Under the pieces are notes generated by a model. That model was not told the origin of the DNA. It made no database searches and saw nothing but the letters and a program-made list of their open reading frames with translations. The position numbers were made by a program, and so were the translations under genes. Below are positions 11,001 through 23,258 of a stretch of DNA of 64,000 nucleotides, in pieces. The DNA lies in contig OZ026604.1 of assembly GCA_964020085.1 (NCBI GenBank), positions 27,480,318 through 27,544,317 on the forward strand, given 5' to 3'. This stretch comes from Micromussa lordhowensis. Taxonomy: Eukaryota; Cnidaria; Anthozoa; Scleractinia; Lobophylliidae. Numbering within the stretch: the stretch's first letter is position 1; every line of letters begins with the position of its first letter.

Positions 11001-14000
11001 AATTTGATTGCCTTGATCCTCAAAGAACATTGCCGGCTGGAAAAAGACCAGGACCAAAACTGACACAGTTATTGTTGATTCGCTTTTTCTGCGCTTGTTA
11101 TTGGAACAGTTTTCAGTGTCGTAAGTTAAAACCAAAGTAATCAGTCTAACACATGATCACAAACCACACAAACAATACAGTCAACCAATCAAAATCTCGA
11201 AGTAGCTGACATTTAGCTGACGCAAAGCTTGGGAAAACGTTTGCGAGCGAGTGACGTTTGGGTTTGGTTTTACTTCTGACTGGATGAAAAAGTGGTGCGA
11301 GGTTTTTTAAAGGCAATCGTGTGCGCAGCGATGTAATAAAACCAACTACTTTCCGACACTCACCTTAAAACCGCTCTATTGACCTGTTGCACTAAGTCTA
11401 CTTTTGGTTTACAACATTCCCCAGAAAGAAATCTATCTCAAGTCAAGTACAAATCTAGGGAATAATTAGGCGTGACTCCTTCGGAATGGCAGCTGAAATC
11501 CCTCCCTGGGAGTTAAATGTAAATGGAAAATTTACGTGGCAGTTATTCTTCCACTATTTCCAGATCGAATTGAAATTTGGAAGTGCTAGTTTTTCGGTGG
11601 CAGTAGGCAAAGCGTGAACCCGGAAAAACTCTCCGGGAGCAAGGAGAAGAACAAATCACGAACTCAAACCTCATATGAAGTTGGTCATAAATTCAAGTAA
11701 GTAAGGAAGTAAAGGCCTTATTTAGCGAGGGTAACACTAAAATGGTATAAAAATACTAATAAACCAGTGGCCCTCCTAACACTAAAATACAATAAAAAAT
11801 ATTAAAACCATGGCTAGACTTAAAAAGTTTAAAGCAGTATAAAAATTACAGAATAAAAATTCCACGGGCCACATGGGTGGAGGACAAGCGCTCTGACTTG
11901 TGAGTGAGACACCTTGCTCCTGAACACGGGTCATGTACGATCTGACATGAATGGCTCGATACGTACCCTTGGGAGCAATGGAACAAACAACAGAAACAAT
12001 GCCCCTAGTCCTAAGACAATAACAGCTGCCACATTAATAATATAGCAGTTCACGAGAGCTGCTACACATCTGCCAAAGATTTGTGTCTCGGTAGAGATGC
12101 TGAGGAACGCCACAGCGTGATATTCATCGATAAATAGTCTACAGGAAGCCACCAACAATAGCATTACCTTTTTGGCTCAGGGTATGGGTTCACAAAGAAC
12201 GAGAAGAATTCCCCCTCCGCGATATCAGAGAACATCGGTTCAAATTTGTGTTTCACTTGGAACAAGTCCTTCCCAGGCCACGGAATCCGCACAACCTTAC
12301 GTTCCTCCTCGATGTTGTACACAGGAATGCAGCGGTACGTTATTGAGTAAATGACACCCATAGAGCCCAGGCCTACGGCAGCCGCTCGGAACACCTCGGT
12401 GCTTTTTAACTCAACAGCACCGCCTCCAAATCGCGCATGCTTGAGTTTCTCCTGGCACTGCTCAAAGGTCTCGTCTCCAGGGCTCAGCCTCACTTGGATG
12501 CCGTTTGAGATGATGAGATGAAAACTGACGACTGAAGTAGACTGGGGAGAGTTGATAAAAAATTGTGTGCAATAGCCCAATTTCGATATATTAAAATTCA
12601 CCCTAAAACAATAGACCTCAGCACGAGGCTCGTGGGAATAACTACAGAGTTTGTGGGGTTTATTCCCACGAGCCTCGTGCTGAGGTCTATTGTTTTAGGG
12701 TGAATTTTAATATATCGAAATTGGGCTATTGTGTTTACGAACTGAATTCATTTCAGTTCAGTTGTACACTTTCTAGACTGACTTAGACCGTGGAAATGGC
12801 GAACCTCGAGTCGACCAACATGAGATCGCAAGGTGTTGAACATTTCATGGCGTTATTTTTATGATATTTTACCGCAAAATCTATTTAAGGTCTTAAACCC
12901 ATTCCGAGATGGAAACAGGTATTATAATAAGGACTGTAGATTAATACTGAGCCCCCCATACTTTAGTAAGACAAGACCCCAAAAAGCCCTTGACACGAGA
13001 TCGCGTGACTTTCACTACCGTGGCTAACAATTTTTACTGTTCTGATTAACCTCATTGAGGCCCTATCTTAACCGATATCACAGTTATTGTAGACAAGGAC
13101 CATGAAATTAGTGCCACACTAAACTCTCTTCTCCTGATCCCATGTCCCAAATAGGCTTGTTTCACATACCATTGTCCCAGCAAAATATCCTGAGCCATGC
13201 GTCGATGTACTGGCAACTCCTGCCATAGTCTGTCCGGCATAGTTGCCCATCATGGGCAAAGCCAGTCCGTAAACTTTGTCCAGTTTCTTCACAAAACTGA
13301 GCACCTGCATTCCTCCTTCTACTTCAATGTCCACGTATTCTTTCTGCAAGTTGTCGTTCCTGTTTGTCGGCTTTGCGGTTAAAATCCGATTTAAGTTTTT
13401 CATGTCAATCAAAATGTCACGTGTACTCGTCAGTCGTGACCACGAGGACCCAGTCCCCACAGCTCGCACGCGGTAACCGTAGTTGCTGGCAAAGCGACAA
13501 ATGGCGGCAAGTTGTCCTGGGGAATCTAGTCCTGTGTAGAGTAGTGAACAGTGCAAAAAACATTAAATGAACTGTAGCTTTCGCCATGTGATATCCTCTG
13601 CACAGTTAGAGCCTATTGGTAATTTTTCTGTTGCTCAATTGTGAAAACGGGGCACGTGGCGCAATACAAGTTAGAATTAAACACTAGCTCATGTTTCCCT
13701 TCTGACATTTTTAATTGACAGGTACACAGCACTTGTAGATCACGTGCATAAGACCAATCAGGAAAACGGTGAAATATATATCAATTACTCGCTCTCCTGA
13801 CCTGCCCTTCGCAAACAGACGGGTTCTGACAAGAATTCGAGGGTGGGACTATTAGAAAGACTCTCTCCGGAGCTATGACCTGTCGCATAGCTGGCTGACC
13901 TCAGAGTTTCTGAAAAACCTGTCAAGCAAGGACGTTTTAGTAGGTTTTACACGACATGCGAAATGAAGAAGGGGTAGAAACCAAATGTTTTCTTATTCAA

Positions 14001-14417
14001 CTTCGTTCCCAGTCTCTTTCTTCTGCCACCCCTCCCGCCCAACAGATTTTTTTACCACCCAGATTCTGGGTGGTCACGTGACCAGCCGCAACCAGGGTCT
14101 TTCTCCCAACGACAATGGAGGAAGAGGAGAGAGAGCCTTGGTGCGAGGTTGTCTCATTCGTTGCTTGCTATGACATCATTACCTGATTTCAACGCATTAT
14201 CTATCTCCCTATCTTCGTTGATGTCCACCAATGTCCGCGGGAACTTTCGAATGACGCCTCTCTCGGGTTTGATTATGTCGATCAAAGGTTGCACACTTTC
14301 CAGTCCATCGTAATTGTACCACACTCGCCGATTGGTGTACGAACACGACCGAAAACACGGAAACAAACATTGATTGTACTGGCGAGTGGTGTAGCAACAG
14401 TCGACAGAATTTCCCAT
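8037..14417 (-). CDS. FAD-dependent aldonolactone oxidase (L-gulonolactone / D-arabinono-lactone oxidase family)
   Basis: Six exons joined on the minus strand: 14417-14183, 13531-13170, 12541-12168, 10973-10698, 9874-9661, 8372-8037. Every junction has GT/AG and the phases (1,0,2,2,0) agree, giving 599 codons with stop. Residues about 80-330 form a VAO/PCMH-type FAD-binding domain, with the pyrophosphate-loop region VGTGSSW at 103-109 and STHGSG at 188-193. The C-terminal ALO domain carries RPHWGK at 515-520, typical of aldonolactone oxidases. Members oxidise the last lactone in vitamin C or related synthesis using oxygen. Odd points: 13 Cys within residues 342-379 and an N-terminus MGNSVDCC. 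The exact substrate cannot be told from sequence. The start is the first ATG of the first exon; no other gene overlaps it. Confidence 0.85.
8373..9660 (-). other. intron 5 of the lactone-oxidase gene, holding a foldback repeat
   Basis: Bounded by donor GTGAAG (9655-9660) and acceptor TATTAG (8373-8378). It contains inverted arms (CCTCTTTCGCTTATTCCGTCG and its complement) at about 9273-9433, a small MITE-like structure. The rest shows nothing recognisable. Confidence 0.65.
9273..9433. repeat. foldback MITE in an intron
   Basis: The 21-bp outer arms starting at 9273 and ending at 9433 are exact reverse complements. Between them is unrelated sequence. No target duplication was identified. Confidence 0.65.
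9875..10697 (-). other. intron 4 of the lactone-oxidase gene
   Basis: Donor GTGAGT at 10692-10697 and acceptor TTGCAG at 9875-9880. Around 10325-10385 a word like ATTTCGGACACTTT recurs three times; no coding motif is visible. Confidence 0.6.
10974..12167 (-). other. intron 3 of the lactone-oxidase gene, with a possible LINE tail
   Basis: Donor GTAATG at 12162-12167; acceptor TTAACAG ending at 10974. About 11700-11930 resembles the 3' untranslated tail of a non-LTR retrotransposon (repeated CTAACACTAAAATA words), but no coding remnant is present, so this is tentative. An alternative acceptor inside 10960-10973 would change the start of exon 4. Confidence 0.5.
12570..12731. repeat. perfect palindrome (foldback MITE) in intron 2
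   Basis: Arms 12570-12641 and 12660-12731 are exact 72-bp reverse complements with an 18-bp loop. The structure lies 29 bp upstream (on the gene strand) of the exon 3 acceptor, so a hairpin in the pre-mRNA would sit next to the polypyrimidine tract. No clear target duplication. Confidence 0.9.
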
Positions 14418-14908
14418 CTCGAGAGTGTGCAGCTAAAGTGTCTAAAAATCAAAGTACAGAAGTGAATAATCTAGAATACTTTTGTTCAGTTTGATTTTGC
14501 ATATCTTAAATGGGCTACGTCACAGTTTGCTCATCTTGAAAAGTTAAGCCTAATTTTTTCAAGTTCGCCCTTTTGAATCTGTGTTAATTTTCTCCATTCT
14601 TAACCAAGCTTGTTCCTTTATGGCTTGTGATTGTCTTTTTGGTGTTTTTCTATCTTAGTTAACGACTGTTTTCAGGTTGCTTCAATAGAAATGTACTGTT
14701 GTACGTGGCCAAAACATCTCAAAGTCAAAAGACCGTGACTTGAGCTCCTTTATGATAAACACAAGCGATTTTCGTGACTTGAATGCAATGAAGAATGAGA
14801 AATGGCAGGTAGAGAATAACAATAATTTTGTTCACTGAACCCATCAAGAAGGAAAGTTAACAAATTAAATGAGCAAACGAATTCTTCCACGGAATTCTGC
14901 TTGATATA
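14418..14908. other. 5' flank of the lactone-oxidase gene
   Basis: This should hold the promoter of the minus-strand gene that starts at 14417. No strong TATA box or other single site stands out. The open frame at 14750-14938 is not convincing. Confidence 0.4.
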
Positions 14909-15378
14909 CAGTCGAACCTGCCGTAAGCGACGTCGCAAAATGTCAAGCCTATGTGGTCGCTTACAAGCCGGGTGATCTCTTACGAGAGCTTAGACCTGTT
15001 GGGTCAAAATTTTGCTTCATTGACATATGGTAACTACAGAGACTCATGTTTTAAATATTTTATTCATATGAAAAGTTATTTTCGAGAAAACGATCCGGTA
15101 CTTCCCATTGAGAAATTTCTGTCTCTTGTATTATCCAGGAATGCGATAATGTTGCAACACCTTATTATCAAATTTTCGTGTTATCATCTGTCAAGTGGTC
15201 GCTTACGGAAGGTTAAAAACAAAAGAAAACTTCAAACTTTCAGCTCTGAAGCTGGTCGCGGTCGCTTAAGAGAGGCGGTCGCTTACAAGAGGTTCCAAAT
15301 ATATAGTGATTTTGGAAAACTGGTCGCTGAGGAGAGGCGGTCGCTTATGAGAGGTGATCGCAGCCGGAGGTTTGACTG
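14909..15378. mobile_element. Tc1/mariner-type MITE flanked by TA
   Basis: Begins CAGTCGAACCT and ends AGGTTTGACTG, inverted ends with one mismatch, each flanked by TA. The interior repeats the word GGTCGCTTA several times in slightly different contexts. CAGT ends with a TA target are the signature of Tc1/mariner/pogo elements. It has no transposase; the 144-codon open frame across it is incidental. Confidence 0.75.
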
Positions 15379-16711
15379 TATTTGATATATCACGTCTGCT
15401 TTTAATATTCGAATTTAAGGCTCGATTTAATTCTTGAATGTGCGCACGTATTTAATTAGTTTGAATTTAAACTGCAGAAAAAGCATCGATACGTTCTATT
15501 ATTTCTAAATTCTTCGCTTTAGTCTTTTTTTTTCTCGACAAAACATGTATCCGTGAAGTTTAGTCAAGTCAAGTTTAGTTTATTCATCCGAGAACTCGCT
15601 TTAAATTAGGACACCCGGATAATACGGGACACTTAATCCCTTCGGTATCCGTGTTACCCGGCCGGGTTCCATTAGGGTTCGTAAGTCTGAAAAACACGCC
15701 TGGGCGAGTTTATCTTAAATTTGGTTTGACGCAATAAAGAAACTGCTTGGGTTGAAATTATAGAGGGTAAAGGTTAGAAATCATGTTATATCAACTTCAT
15801 GCGAGCTTGAGAGGTCCTCGGTTTAATTGATTGCTTTCTGCATCTGAAGAGGCTACCATGAGCGGTAGAAATCAGTAAAGGTGTATCTAGTATCTAATTG
15901 ATTGCTAAACACAGCGTGGGTCGCTTAGATCAATACAATGATATGGAAATTTAGCGTCAGCTGAGTAAATTCCTCCGTAGATTTGTGAGAAACAAAGAAT
16001 CTTAAGATCTTTCAAGTGTGACAAACAACTTAACGTAATTTAAGAATCACGTAACAGCACGGTGAAGTTACAATTTCCTACAAAATTCTACAAGTGAAGG
16101 CTCAAGGAAAAACATTAGCCGTACCATGATGTAAAATCAATTACATGTAGAGAAGGTTTGAATGTAAATCAGAGCTCTGGCGTTGAGAAGTTTTAAGACT
16201 TTTAAGTCGGTAGGCCTCTAAATGTGCGAAGTTCCACGCGAACCCAAAAGTATTTAAAATTCTTAGCAGTAGTATTTTTCTGAAATCCAAATCTTAAGAG
16301 AGACTTACCTTAGTTCACACGACAGAGGTGAGAAAAATGTAAACCATATTTAAGCGGCGAAAGCTTCATGAAGCTTGCATGCAAGTTTTGAGATTGCTTT
16401 ATGCTTCTTCGAGACAATCAGAATAACATCTTTTGTTTTGATTAAGAACTTGCGTCACATTGTACATCGAGTCGCATGGAAATTACGGTTGCTTCACAAC
16501 ATGTCAATAAAAACACAAACCAAAACGAATGAAAATCATGCTGCTTGACATAGTTTCGAGAAAAAAATCAGAAATGCCAACTTTGAGAAATTCAAATCCA
16601 GGAGATTAGGTATTTCTTATTGCCAAACAGAGAAACAAAAGGTTCTGGCTTTAATTCATGATTTGAATCTAACAAACATGCAAAAGGCTTGCAAAATTCT
16701 GTCCCAAATAG
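15379..16711. other. intergenic, repeats only
   Basis: No exon recognised. About 15565-15690 resembles a LINE 3' tail (AAGTCAAGTTTAGTTTATTCA then a GC-richer block). About 15712-15840 shares a diverged block (TTTGACGCAATAAAGAAACT...) with 56577-56700, so it is an old dispersed repeat. Confidence 0.45.
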
Positions 16712-16713
16712 CA

Positions 16714-17090
16714 ATACAGTCGAACCGCTATCTAGCGGCCACCTGGTTAGTGGCCACCCCCTGTTAAGCGCAACGGCCAAGTCCCGAAATTGTTGTCACT
16801 GTAAATTTTAAAAGCGGCAACGGCCTAGGCTCGATTTCCGCCGCTCTCTTGGTCCCCGGCCCCCTTTTGGTCTTCTTGATAATTGCTTTTTATTATCCTT
16901 ACCCCTATTAAACTGCCCCCAAAATTTAATTCACGTAGTTTGGCTTCGTTTTGGAAAAGACGACGAAAGAGAAGAGTCCGAAATAGAATTCAACCATCGA
17001 CAAGTCAAAACAGTTCTACAGCACTGTAGCTTTTTCGTAATCGAGAAAGTTCGAAAATTGCCTTTTAAGACCCCGGCTCAGGGGTTTACA
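16714..17090 (+). mobile_element. pogo/Tigger-like element, left end only
   Basis: Starts CAGTCGAACC after TA and contains GCGGCCACC and a GTAGTTTGGCTTCG block that is also found, diverged, inside 36748-36930. No matching right end lies nearby, so this is a truncated relative of the elements at 36748 and 40033. Confidence 0.5.
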
Positions 17091-18600
17091 GATTAAGCTC
17101 AAATGATTCACTATTATGCTAATCCTTGATGCACAAGAGTCTCATTATCATGCCGGCAAGGCTTCAATATCATGTTCCATCATGCTCAATGGTAATATCT
17201 AGCCTTGACATTTTTATATCGTAGCATGACTTTGTATTGTAAATTTAATTTAATCCAGGGTGCAGATAAAGTTGTTGTTGTTGAGTGACCCCTCAGTGCT
17301 ATCCTCCTTCACTGTAGCGCGGCTACTGCGTAAAGAGTTTTCTATGGTTGGTTATGAAAAAATTCGCTCTAATGTAGCAAAGACTTGAATTAGTAAAACC
17401 TGTTGGCATGTCCTGTGTGCACAAGTGACCTGGCCTATTAAAGCTAAACCAGACCAAACCCCTCAGCCAGTACGGTATATAGGAAAGATATTTGTTTACA
17501 AACATTGTTTTTGTTCTTGATATGTTCAAAACATTAAACAAAGGAACTCTTTGTTTCAACAGGCACTAGTTTTCTGGTTGGCATATTAATGACAATAGGT
17601 GACGTCAGTAATATCTTTGTTATATTATCCTTGATTCTTTTGCCTCACTTTTACGCTCAAAATAATGTAATGTGTAATACCCTACCAGCTGCTGCCGAAA
17701 ATAGCGGAAAATTGTGCATTTTTGGCTACGTTTGTTTGGCTAATTTCAATATCGTCAAAGAACCACTGGTGTCTTAAAGCACATTATCTATATTCTGACG
17801 AGTGAAAACAGTACCTCGTACGTCGACGGAGACAAAAGTGAAGGACGAGAAGTGATGCTGTCCTTGTGGTATAATGAATCTACGCTAGATACGGTTTTTT
17901 GATTTCCAAGATCTCTCAATAGGTAAAAAAGAAAGAAAGAAATAATCACTGCTATTGGCTGGGAAAATGAAGAACGAAAAAAGAAGAATGAAAAATAGAA
18001 TCATGACTTGCTTTGGTGATGGGATAAGTTGAGTGGCTCACAGCCACTTTGATTGAAAATAATACTTTGTCAACATTACCTGCAGAGATCGTATCTTGTC
18101 GGATTCCAATGCTATAGTATTCGACCAAAAACAACCACTTTTGCGACCACACCAGTGTTTCAATCGTTCTAAAATTAAAATTGGTGCTATACATATTTAC
18201 AAGTACAATTCGGCTACTATATTAAGCTGCGCAATTATTGGTGTTCTGAAGGCTAAAACATTTTTCGCGAAACTTAATAACTGCCTAGCTGCCAAACTGA
18301 AATATGACTCACTCACTGACCGCCTCATCCTCATCAGGCCCATGAGGACTCTTGACGCCGAGCCAAAAATTTTACCTGTTCTAAAACAACACAGAATTAG
18401 GCGGCTCAGTGTTATTATGAGATCATGTGCTTTTTTAATATTGAAACAGTCGAACAGTTCAATATTGTCAATATTAAGAGACGGGCGGAAACTGAAAAAC
18501 AGGCGGAGAACGACAAGAAGCAATCGTTTTATGATATCTTAAAAGCATCTCTGACTTACCGTGTGCTCCAACGAAGTGTTAACGATTCCTAGCCGGTGAC
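17091..18600. other. intergenic with a fragment related to the 5S-SINE head
   Basis: About 17860-18060 aligns loosely, on the minus strand, with the non-5S part of the SINE at 45960-46130 (CCTTGTGGT, TTGGCTGGGAAAATGAAGAACGAAAAAA, CTTGCTTTGGTGATGGGA). No gene is evident; the 148-codon frame at 18096-18542 has no family motif. Confidence 0.4.
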
Positions 18601-18616
18601 GTCCGTGACATGACTA

Positions 18617-18663
18617 ACGCACAGAACAGAACAGAACAAAACAGAACGGAACGGAACGGAACG
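18617..18663 (+). repeat. microsatellite, (AGAAC/GGAAC)n
   Basis: A run of 5-bp units ACAGA/ACGGA changing from A- to G-containing forms along its length. Confidence 0.85.
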
Positions 18664-18742
18664 TGTAACAATCCGCGCAGATCTATTCTACAGGCGCTGT
18701 AGTCGATCTATATCTTGCTGACTCCAGGCAATGTCACAATAA

Positions 18743-18931
18743 TTAAAGCCTGGTTTTCACTAGCGACGCAAGCATAACGCAAGCACAAGCGCAAGCACAA
18801 GGATCGAAAGTTTTCCTTTTTCTTGTTCTTGCGCTTATGGTTGCGTTCGCTTGCGTTGTGTGAAAACGGAGCATTATGCTTGCGCTTGTGCTTACGCTTA
18901 TGCTTGCGTCGCTAGTGAAAACCAGGCTTAA
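18743..18931. mobile_element. TTAA-flanked MITE
   Basis: TTAA at 18743-18746 and 18928-18931 flank arms AGCCTGGTTTTCACTAGCGA and its complement. The interior is built from GCAAGCACAAGCGCAAG-like words. A TTAA target is typical of piggyBac-type transposons; a non-autonomous relative is the simplest reading. Confidence 0.7.
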
Positions 18932-19029
18932 ATAATGGAAGAATTAAAGCGTTGTGAACAAGTGTTGTTGCCTCTTTTGTGACGAAACTTCTAACACGGC
19001 CCAGAATACTAACTGTTGACGCCACCTCA

Positions 19030-19700
19030 TACATACATACATAACCTTTATTTCAGTGTCAATAGATTTAGCTCTAGGCAGCTAAGAGCTAATTGTGGAC
19101 ACTTAATTTAAAAGCTAAACAATCGGTCAATAAAATTACAATTAAAAGCTGAAATCGATAGATAAAAAATTACAAATTGAAATAAGTTTACAATTAACTG
19201 TAAAAAATAGTAGAATTATTATTTAAAATGCTAATCATATCCAATTCGCTAATAATAACCTATTTACATTACAAAATTAGTTAAAAGATATATAATTTAA
19301 AAAGGGACTACAATCAAAAGTCTCGGTCAGGACTGGCACACTTTACAATTAAAGCTCCCGTCCATTAATCCTTTTAAGTTCCTTCCTCGGATTGCATCTT
19401 TGAATGCTTGAAGGCTCGTTTTTTGACGTAAGTTAATATTCATTTTACTCCATAAATAGGGTCCTAGATATCGGATACTAGGGATAGAGAAATCTTTGTT
19501 ACGTAATTTGTATTTACTATTAGAGATAGGGAAAATGTCAATCATAGTCTTGGGTACTAAATTATGCTTTACTTTATACATTAAAATTAAAATATCTTGT
19601 AGTCTTCGATTTTTGCACACATCATAGTCCGCGTGAGTCTTCCAAGACGTAAAGTTGTCGAACACCACGCCTAGGTATTTAAAAGTAGTTTCGCGAGGTA
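19030..19700 (-). pseudogene. jockey/CR1-like LINE, 3' end, 5'-truncated
   Basis: On the minus strand the translation contains FKYLGVVFDNFTSWKTHAD, then RRLQDILILMYKVKHNLVP and KYKLRNKDFSIPSIRYLGP, which match the region after the RT domain in non-LTR elements. An internal deletion joins the two blocks. The minus-strand 3' end finishes in a TATG-type simple repeat (CATACATACATAC near 19027). The upstream part of the 202-codon frame (to 19935) does not look like LINE and is probably chance or older sequence. Confidence 0.75.
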
Positions 19701-19935
19701 AGGGCTGTTCGAATGCCTGGAATTGATTTGTGGAGGAGTTCCTACCAAGGAAATTCATAGAGGCTGGGTATGCAGACACCGAGGCACTTGGAGATGCCAC
19801 CGAGACATGGATCGACCAGTCAGAGAACTTTGACATTAATAATATAACATTCAGTTCGTACAAGAACCACACAACAGGGAAACGTCTGTCTGGATTTTTC
19901 CCCGGCATGGGGATTACTTCCGTGCAGTGAATCAT

Positions 19936-20845
19936 ACCCTAGAACTATATCTGATAGTGATCAGTAACTGATCAATGTGGGCCGTTTTAAGCAAAATAGA
20001 AAGGGGAAAGTTGTCTTACTGACAAGGGTTTTAATATTTCAGACTTGTGCCACTCTAAAGGAATTCTACATAATCGGCCACCCCTAAAATTTTCAGAACA
20101 GTACGAAGAAACAGAAACACTGAGGATTTATAATGAGAACTATATCGGACGGACGAGGGATTGGTAAAGTTTGAATGTTTGCTGGCCTCCCAGCCTTACT
20201 AATCTCCTTGTGACACTGCTTCAAACTTTTGCTCATATTGTGAACATGTTCAAGAGCCCAGTTGGTCCAAAGAATGAATAATTAAAACTAATAAGAAGCA
20301 ACAAATAAATGTTCTCTATTCATAGTGTTGTGTGGCCTATGCAAGAACATGTCACTGGTCAGGGAATGATTTTTCTTCTCTGTGCCCTAAACAGGGTATA
20401 AAAGTTTATGAATTCTGTCCCGTTCAGAATCTGAACCTTTCCTAAACAGGATATGGTTCCATGATTGTAAAACCTAAGAATGTGTGTATTTTTTCCTTTA
20501 TCTCTTAAAAAGTGTCGTTAGAATTAAAGAGGGTGTTGTACAGGGAAGGTATTTTAGTTTTTCTAAGCAGGGTCAGGGTTTCAAACCCTCAGTGGCACCC
20601 TAAACCCAAACATGGGTCAAGTCCCCCCTCCTTCCAGGGAAAGAGACATGACAAAAACGAGATCTGTATAGAGGGTTGGGGGAAGTCCCTTTGATGGAAG
20701 TAGTTTCTCACTAAAACCAATAAAATTTGATCTAAATGAATCACCAATGAATCACTCCATTAACGGTGACATGTTATCCCCCAACCTCATAAACTTGATG
20801 AAGACAAACAGTAAACAGTAAGCAATATGCTATTGTCTATACTTA
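19936..20845. other. intergenic, nothing recognised
   Basis: No exon or element boundary is visible. Around 20565-20640 a GGGTTTCAAACCCTCAGTGGCACCC word forms a small self-complementary motif. Confidence 0.4.
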
Positions 20846-20947
20846 ACAATTATCCTGCAAAATCGCGCGGAATATCGTCTGACACTTAGCCGACGAGGCC
20901 GAGGCTAAAATCAGACGATATTCCGCGAGATTGAGCAGGATAATTGT
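20846..20947. repeat. foldback MITE
   Basis: Arms ACAATTATCCTGC and GAATATCGTCTGA are mirrored at the right side (TCAGACGATATTC, GCAGGATAATTGT), giving an imperfect hairpin of about 100 bp. Confidence 0.75.
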
Positions 20948-21136
20948 TTTATTATTCAACAAATTGATAACAAAACAGCCTAACCTTTTTAAATCTCTCT
21001 GTCGACATTTTCTCACTTTACTTTTTCTTCTCACGTGCGAAGCTACGTATACCGCCGGATATCTGTTACCTACGGATGACAGATATCGAGAGCATCATGA
21101 CCATATTTGGATAGTGTTACAATTTGTTGAATAATT

Positions 21137-21254
21137 AACAATTATTGGACGAGGTTGAGCAAAATATCGTGATTTGTCAGTGGCGAGCCGATCAATTGAT
21201 CTGCGAGACACTGACAAATCACGATATTTTGCGATACCCGAGTTCAATAATTGT
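21137..21254. repeat. foldback MITE, second of a pair
   Basis: Outer arms AACAATTATT/AATAATTGTT and inner arms CAAAATATCGTGATTTGTCAGT with its complement. Similar outer ends to the 20846 element suggest one family. Confidence 0.75.
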
Positions 21255-21835
21255 TTTATCATTCGATCACCAAGTTTGTTTTCATATTTTAATCACTTCC
21301 TGGAAGCTCAGGGAAGCGGTCTGCCATTTTTCTTTCGAGAACGTGGTTCCAACTACGCATGAGCAGAATGTTATTTGCAGCAAAACACGTTTAGACGGTA
21401 CTACGCATGAGCAGACCATTATTTGTAGGCAGTTATTTGCAGGTCACGTGGTGGGCTCTCGGCCAATGTAAAGAAAGGGAAAAATGCATCGAATGATAAT
21501 AACAGTTAATATCCAAAGTGACTGCATTGTGATATAAATGATATTATAATAAAGTGGTATTTTGTCCCACCCCTGGGTCACCTACCACCTCACTGTTGCA
21601 TACTGCAAACAAATAAGCAATTCGCTACTTGCACATGACCCATAATCCCTTGCGTTGTTGGGGGGTAACCATTAGAATAAATGTATGGTATCATGACAAA
21701 AATTAGTTCGGTGAGCTCGGAAAACCAGCTACTAATGCTTAAAATGCACCAGAATTTACCAAAATCATGATAGGACAAATTTGTACTAGTTTATAACTAA
21801 ATGTAGAGTTTTTTTTTTGTCCATACATCGTCTTG
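21255..21835. other. intergenic, nothing recognised
   Basis: A 15-bp word ACTACGCATGAGCAG recurs twice near 21352 and 21400. No coding or element signal was found. Confidence 0.4.
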
Positions 21836-22040
21836 TAATGTTACTTCTGCAACAGTGCAAGCCATCTGGAAATTTGCTTTCAGGACATGGCATCCAGTCA
21901 GATTATCAAGGGGAGCATTACTTCCTTCATCCCTTGTCAGTTGACTTCTAATAGAAATGATTTTCCAATTGCATTTGGGCTTGCACCATATCGGGGATCT
22001 GACGGGTGATAGAAAAACCCACTTGGAGAAATTGGAACTC
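21836..22040 (-). pseudogene. YqaJ-like nuclease exon, copy A, broken
   Basis: Aligns with the open exon at 59389-59711. Here the frame is disrupted (an indel near 21940), and the bases at the splice acceptor (CAG in copy B) read CATG near 22036, so neither splicing nor translation would work. The conserved words APLDNLTGCHVLKANFQMAC remain readable. Confidence 0.8.
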
Positions 22041-22655
22041 ATGAAACAAAAAAGTAGCACATTAATTTAATGCTATGTTACCAAGCACTAAAAATACCAA
22101 ATACATGGACTACAGTTGTAACCTCAATTTATGCTATTACATCGAAATGGTTCAATAATATTAATAATTTCAGTGTTATGACACCCAGCTTTCTAGAATT
22201 ATGAAGGAAAGTTGAATTACTCGCTCCCTCTCTAATACTCCCGTCCCCCATCCCAACACAGAAACACACACCCAATCCTAAGTGGTCAGAAAAACACAAC
22301 TAAAACATTAAAAGTCTAGAGGAAATAGACAGTTAAAACATTGACCCACAATAACTTGATCTTTGGTCAGTTGGTAGGGAAATTTACATCAGCTTCATGT
22401 TATGCTTGAATATAGCCTAACAAGTATGGAATCTTGCTTGCTAATTACTCCAGCCCTCGAAGAGTGCCATTCACTTGACCCCTGATCCATCTTGAAATAA
22501 TTGCACCCATGCAGTTTAGGTTTATTCGTGTACTTTTGCATTGACAAATTTTCGGTTTTCCCTTTACACTGTGGACAATCTCCAGAAGCTCCTTCATAGC
22601 CTTCTGTTCATCATACAAACATCAAATTAGACCCTGCATGTGTATGGCTTCCTTT

Positions 22656-22832
22656 AATAGACCATTTCCGAGTTACCTAAAGCCTCTCTTTCAAAGCGAG
22701 GCCTGGTGCACAACCATTCATATAAAAATGAGTTTAATGTGCATGTGAATGAAATCTCATTTTCATATGAAAGGATGAGCACCAAGACTCGCTTTGAGAA
22801 AGAGGCTAAAGGTAATTCGGAAATGGCCTATT
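22656..22832. repeat. MITE with inverted ends, copy A
   Basis: Ends AATAGACCATTTCCGAGTTACC and GGTAATTCGGAAATGGCCTATT are inverted repeats with few mismatches. The same element is in the duplicate at 60323-60499, so it predates the duplication. Confidence 0.8.
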
Positions 22833-23258
22833 GGGAGGCATCCTTTTGCTGAGTCACTTTTCATCATCAATCACAAGATTTAAATGTCCGACATCACCGG
22901 TCGACATTTCAGAGACTCGTGGCCTTAAAACTGCCTGGTCAAAAGTTTCACTCTTCATACGTACAATAACTGTGATCCTCCAGAACAGCCCTTAGTTTAA
23001 AAGCATTGTTGTACTGCAGCTGCATGGAAAGACCAGAAACAATACTGAACTTAGTCCGTGTCTTGAAGAAATGGTTGTGTAGATTCTGGCCATCAATGGC
23101 AATTTAATGACATTTTCAACTTCATTCACATCTCGTTTTAGCCAGTCGCTTTTCAAATCATCATCATTGGCAGGTACACTTACGTCCTTCGTTTTTGTTT
23201 TTCTTCTAGTACTGAGGGCTCTTCGTGAAGATCGCATATTAGAACGAACTTTTTCAGA

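Noticed and set aside
14951..15385. 144-codon open frame
   Set aside because: It lies wholly within a TA-flanked MITE with repeated GGTCGCTTA words and has no family motif.
18096..18542. 148-codon frame
   Set aside because: No motif and no splice context; a complementary frame of similar length exists on the other strand.
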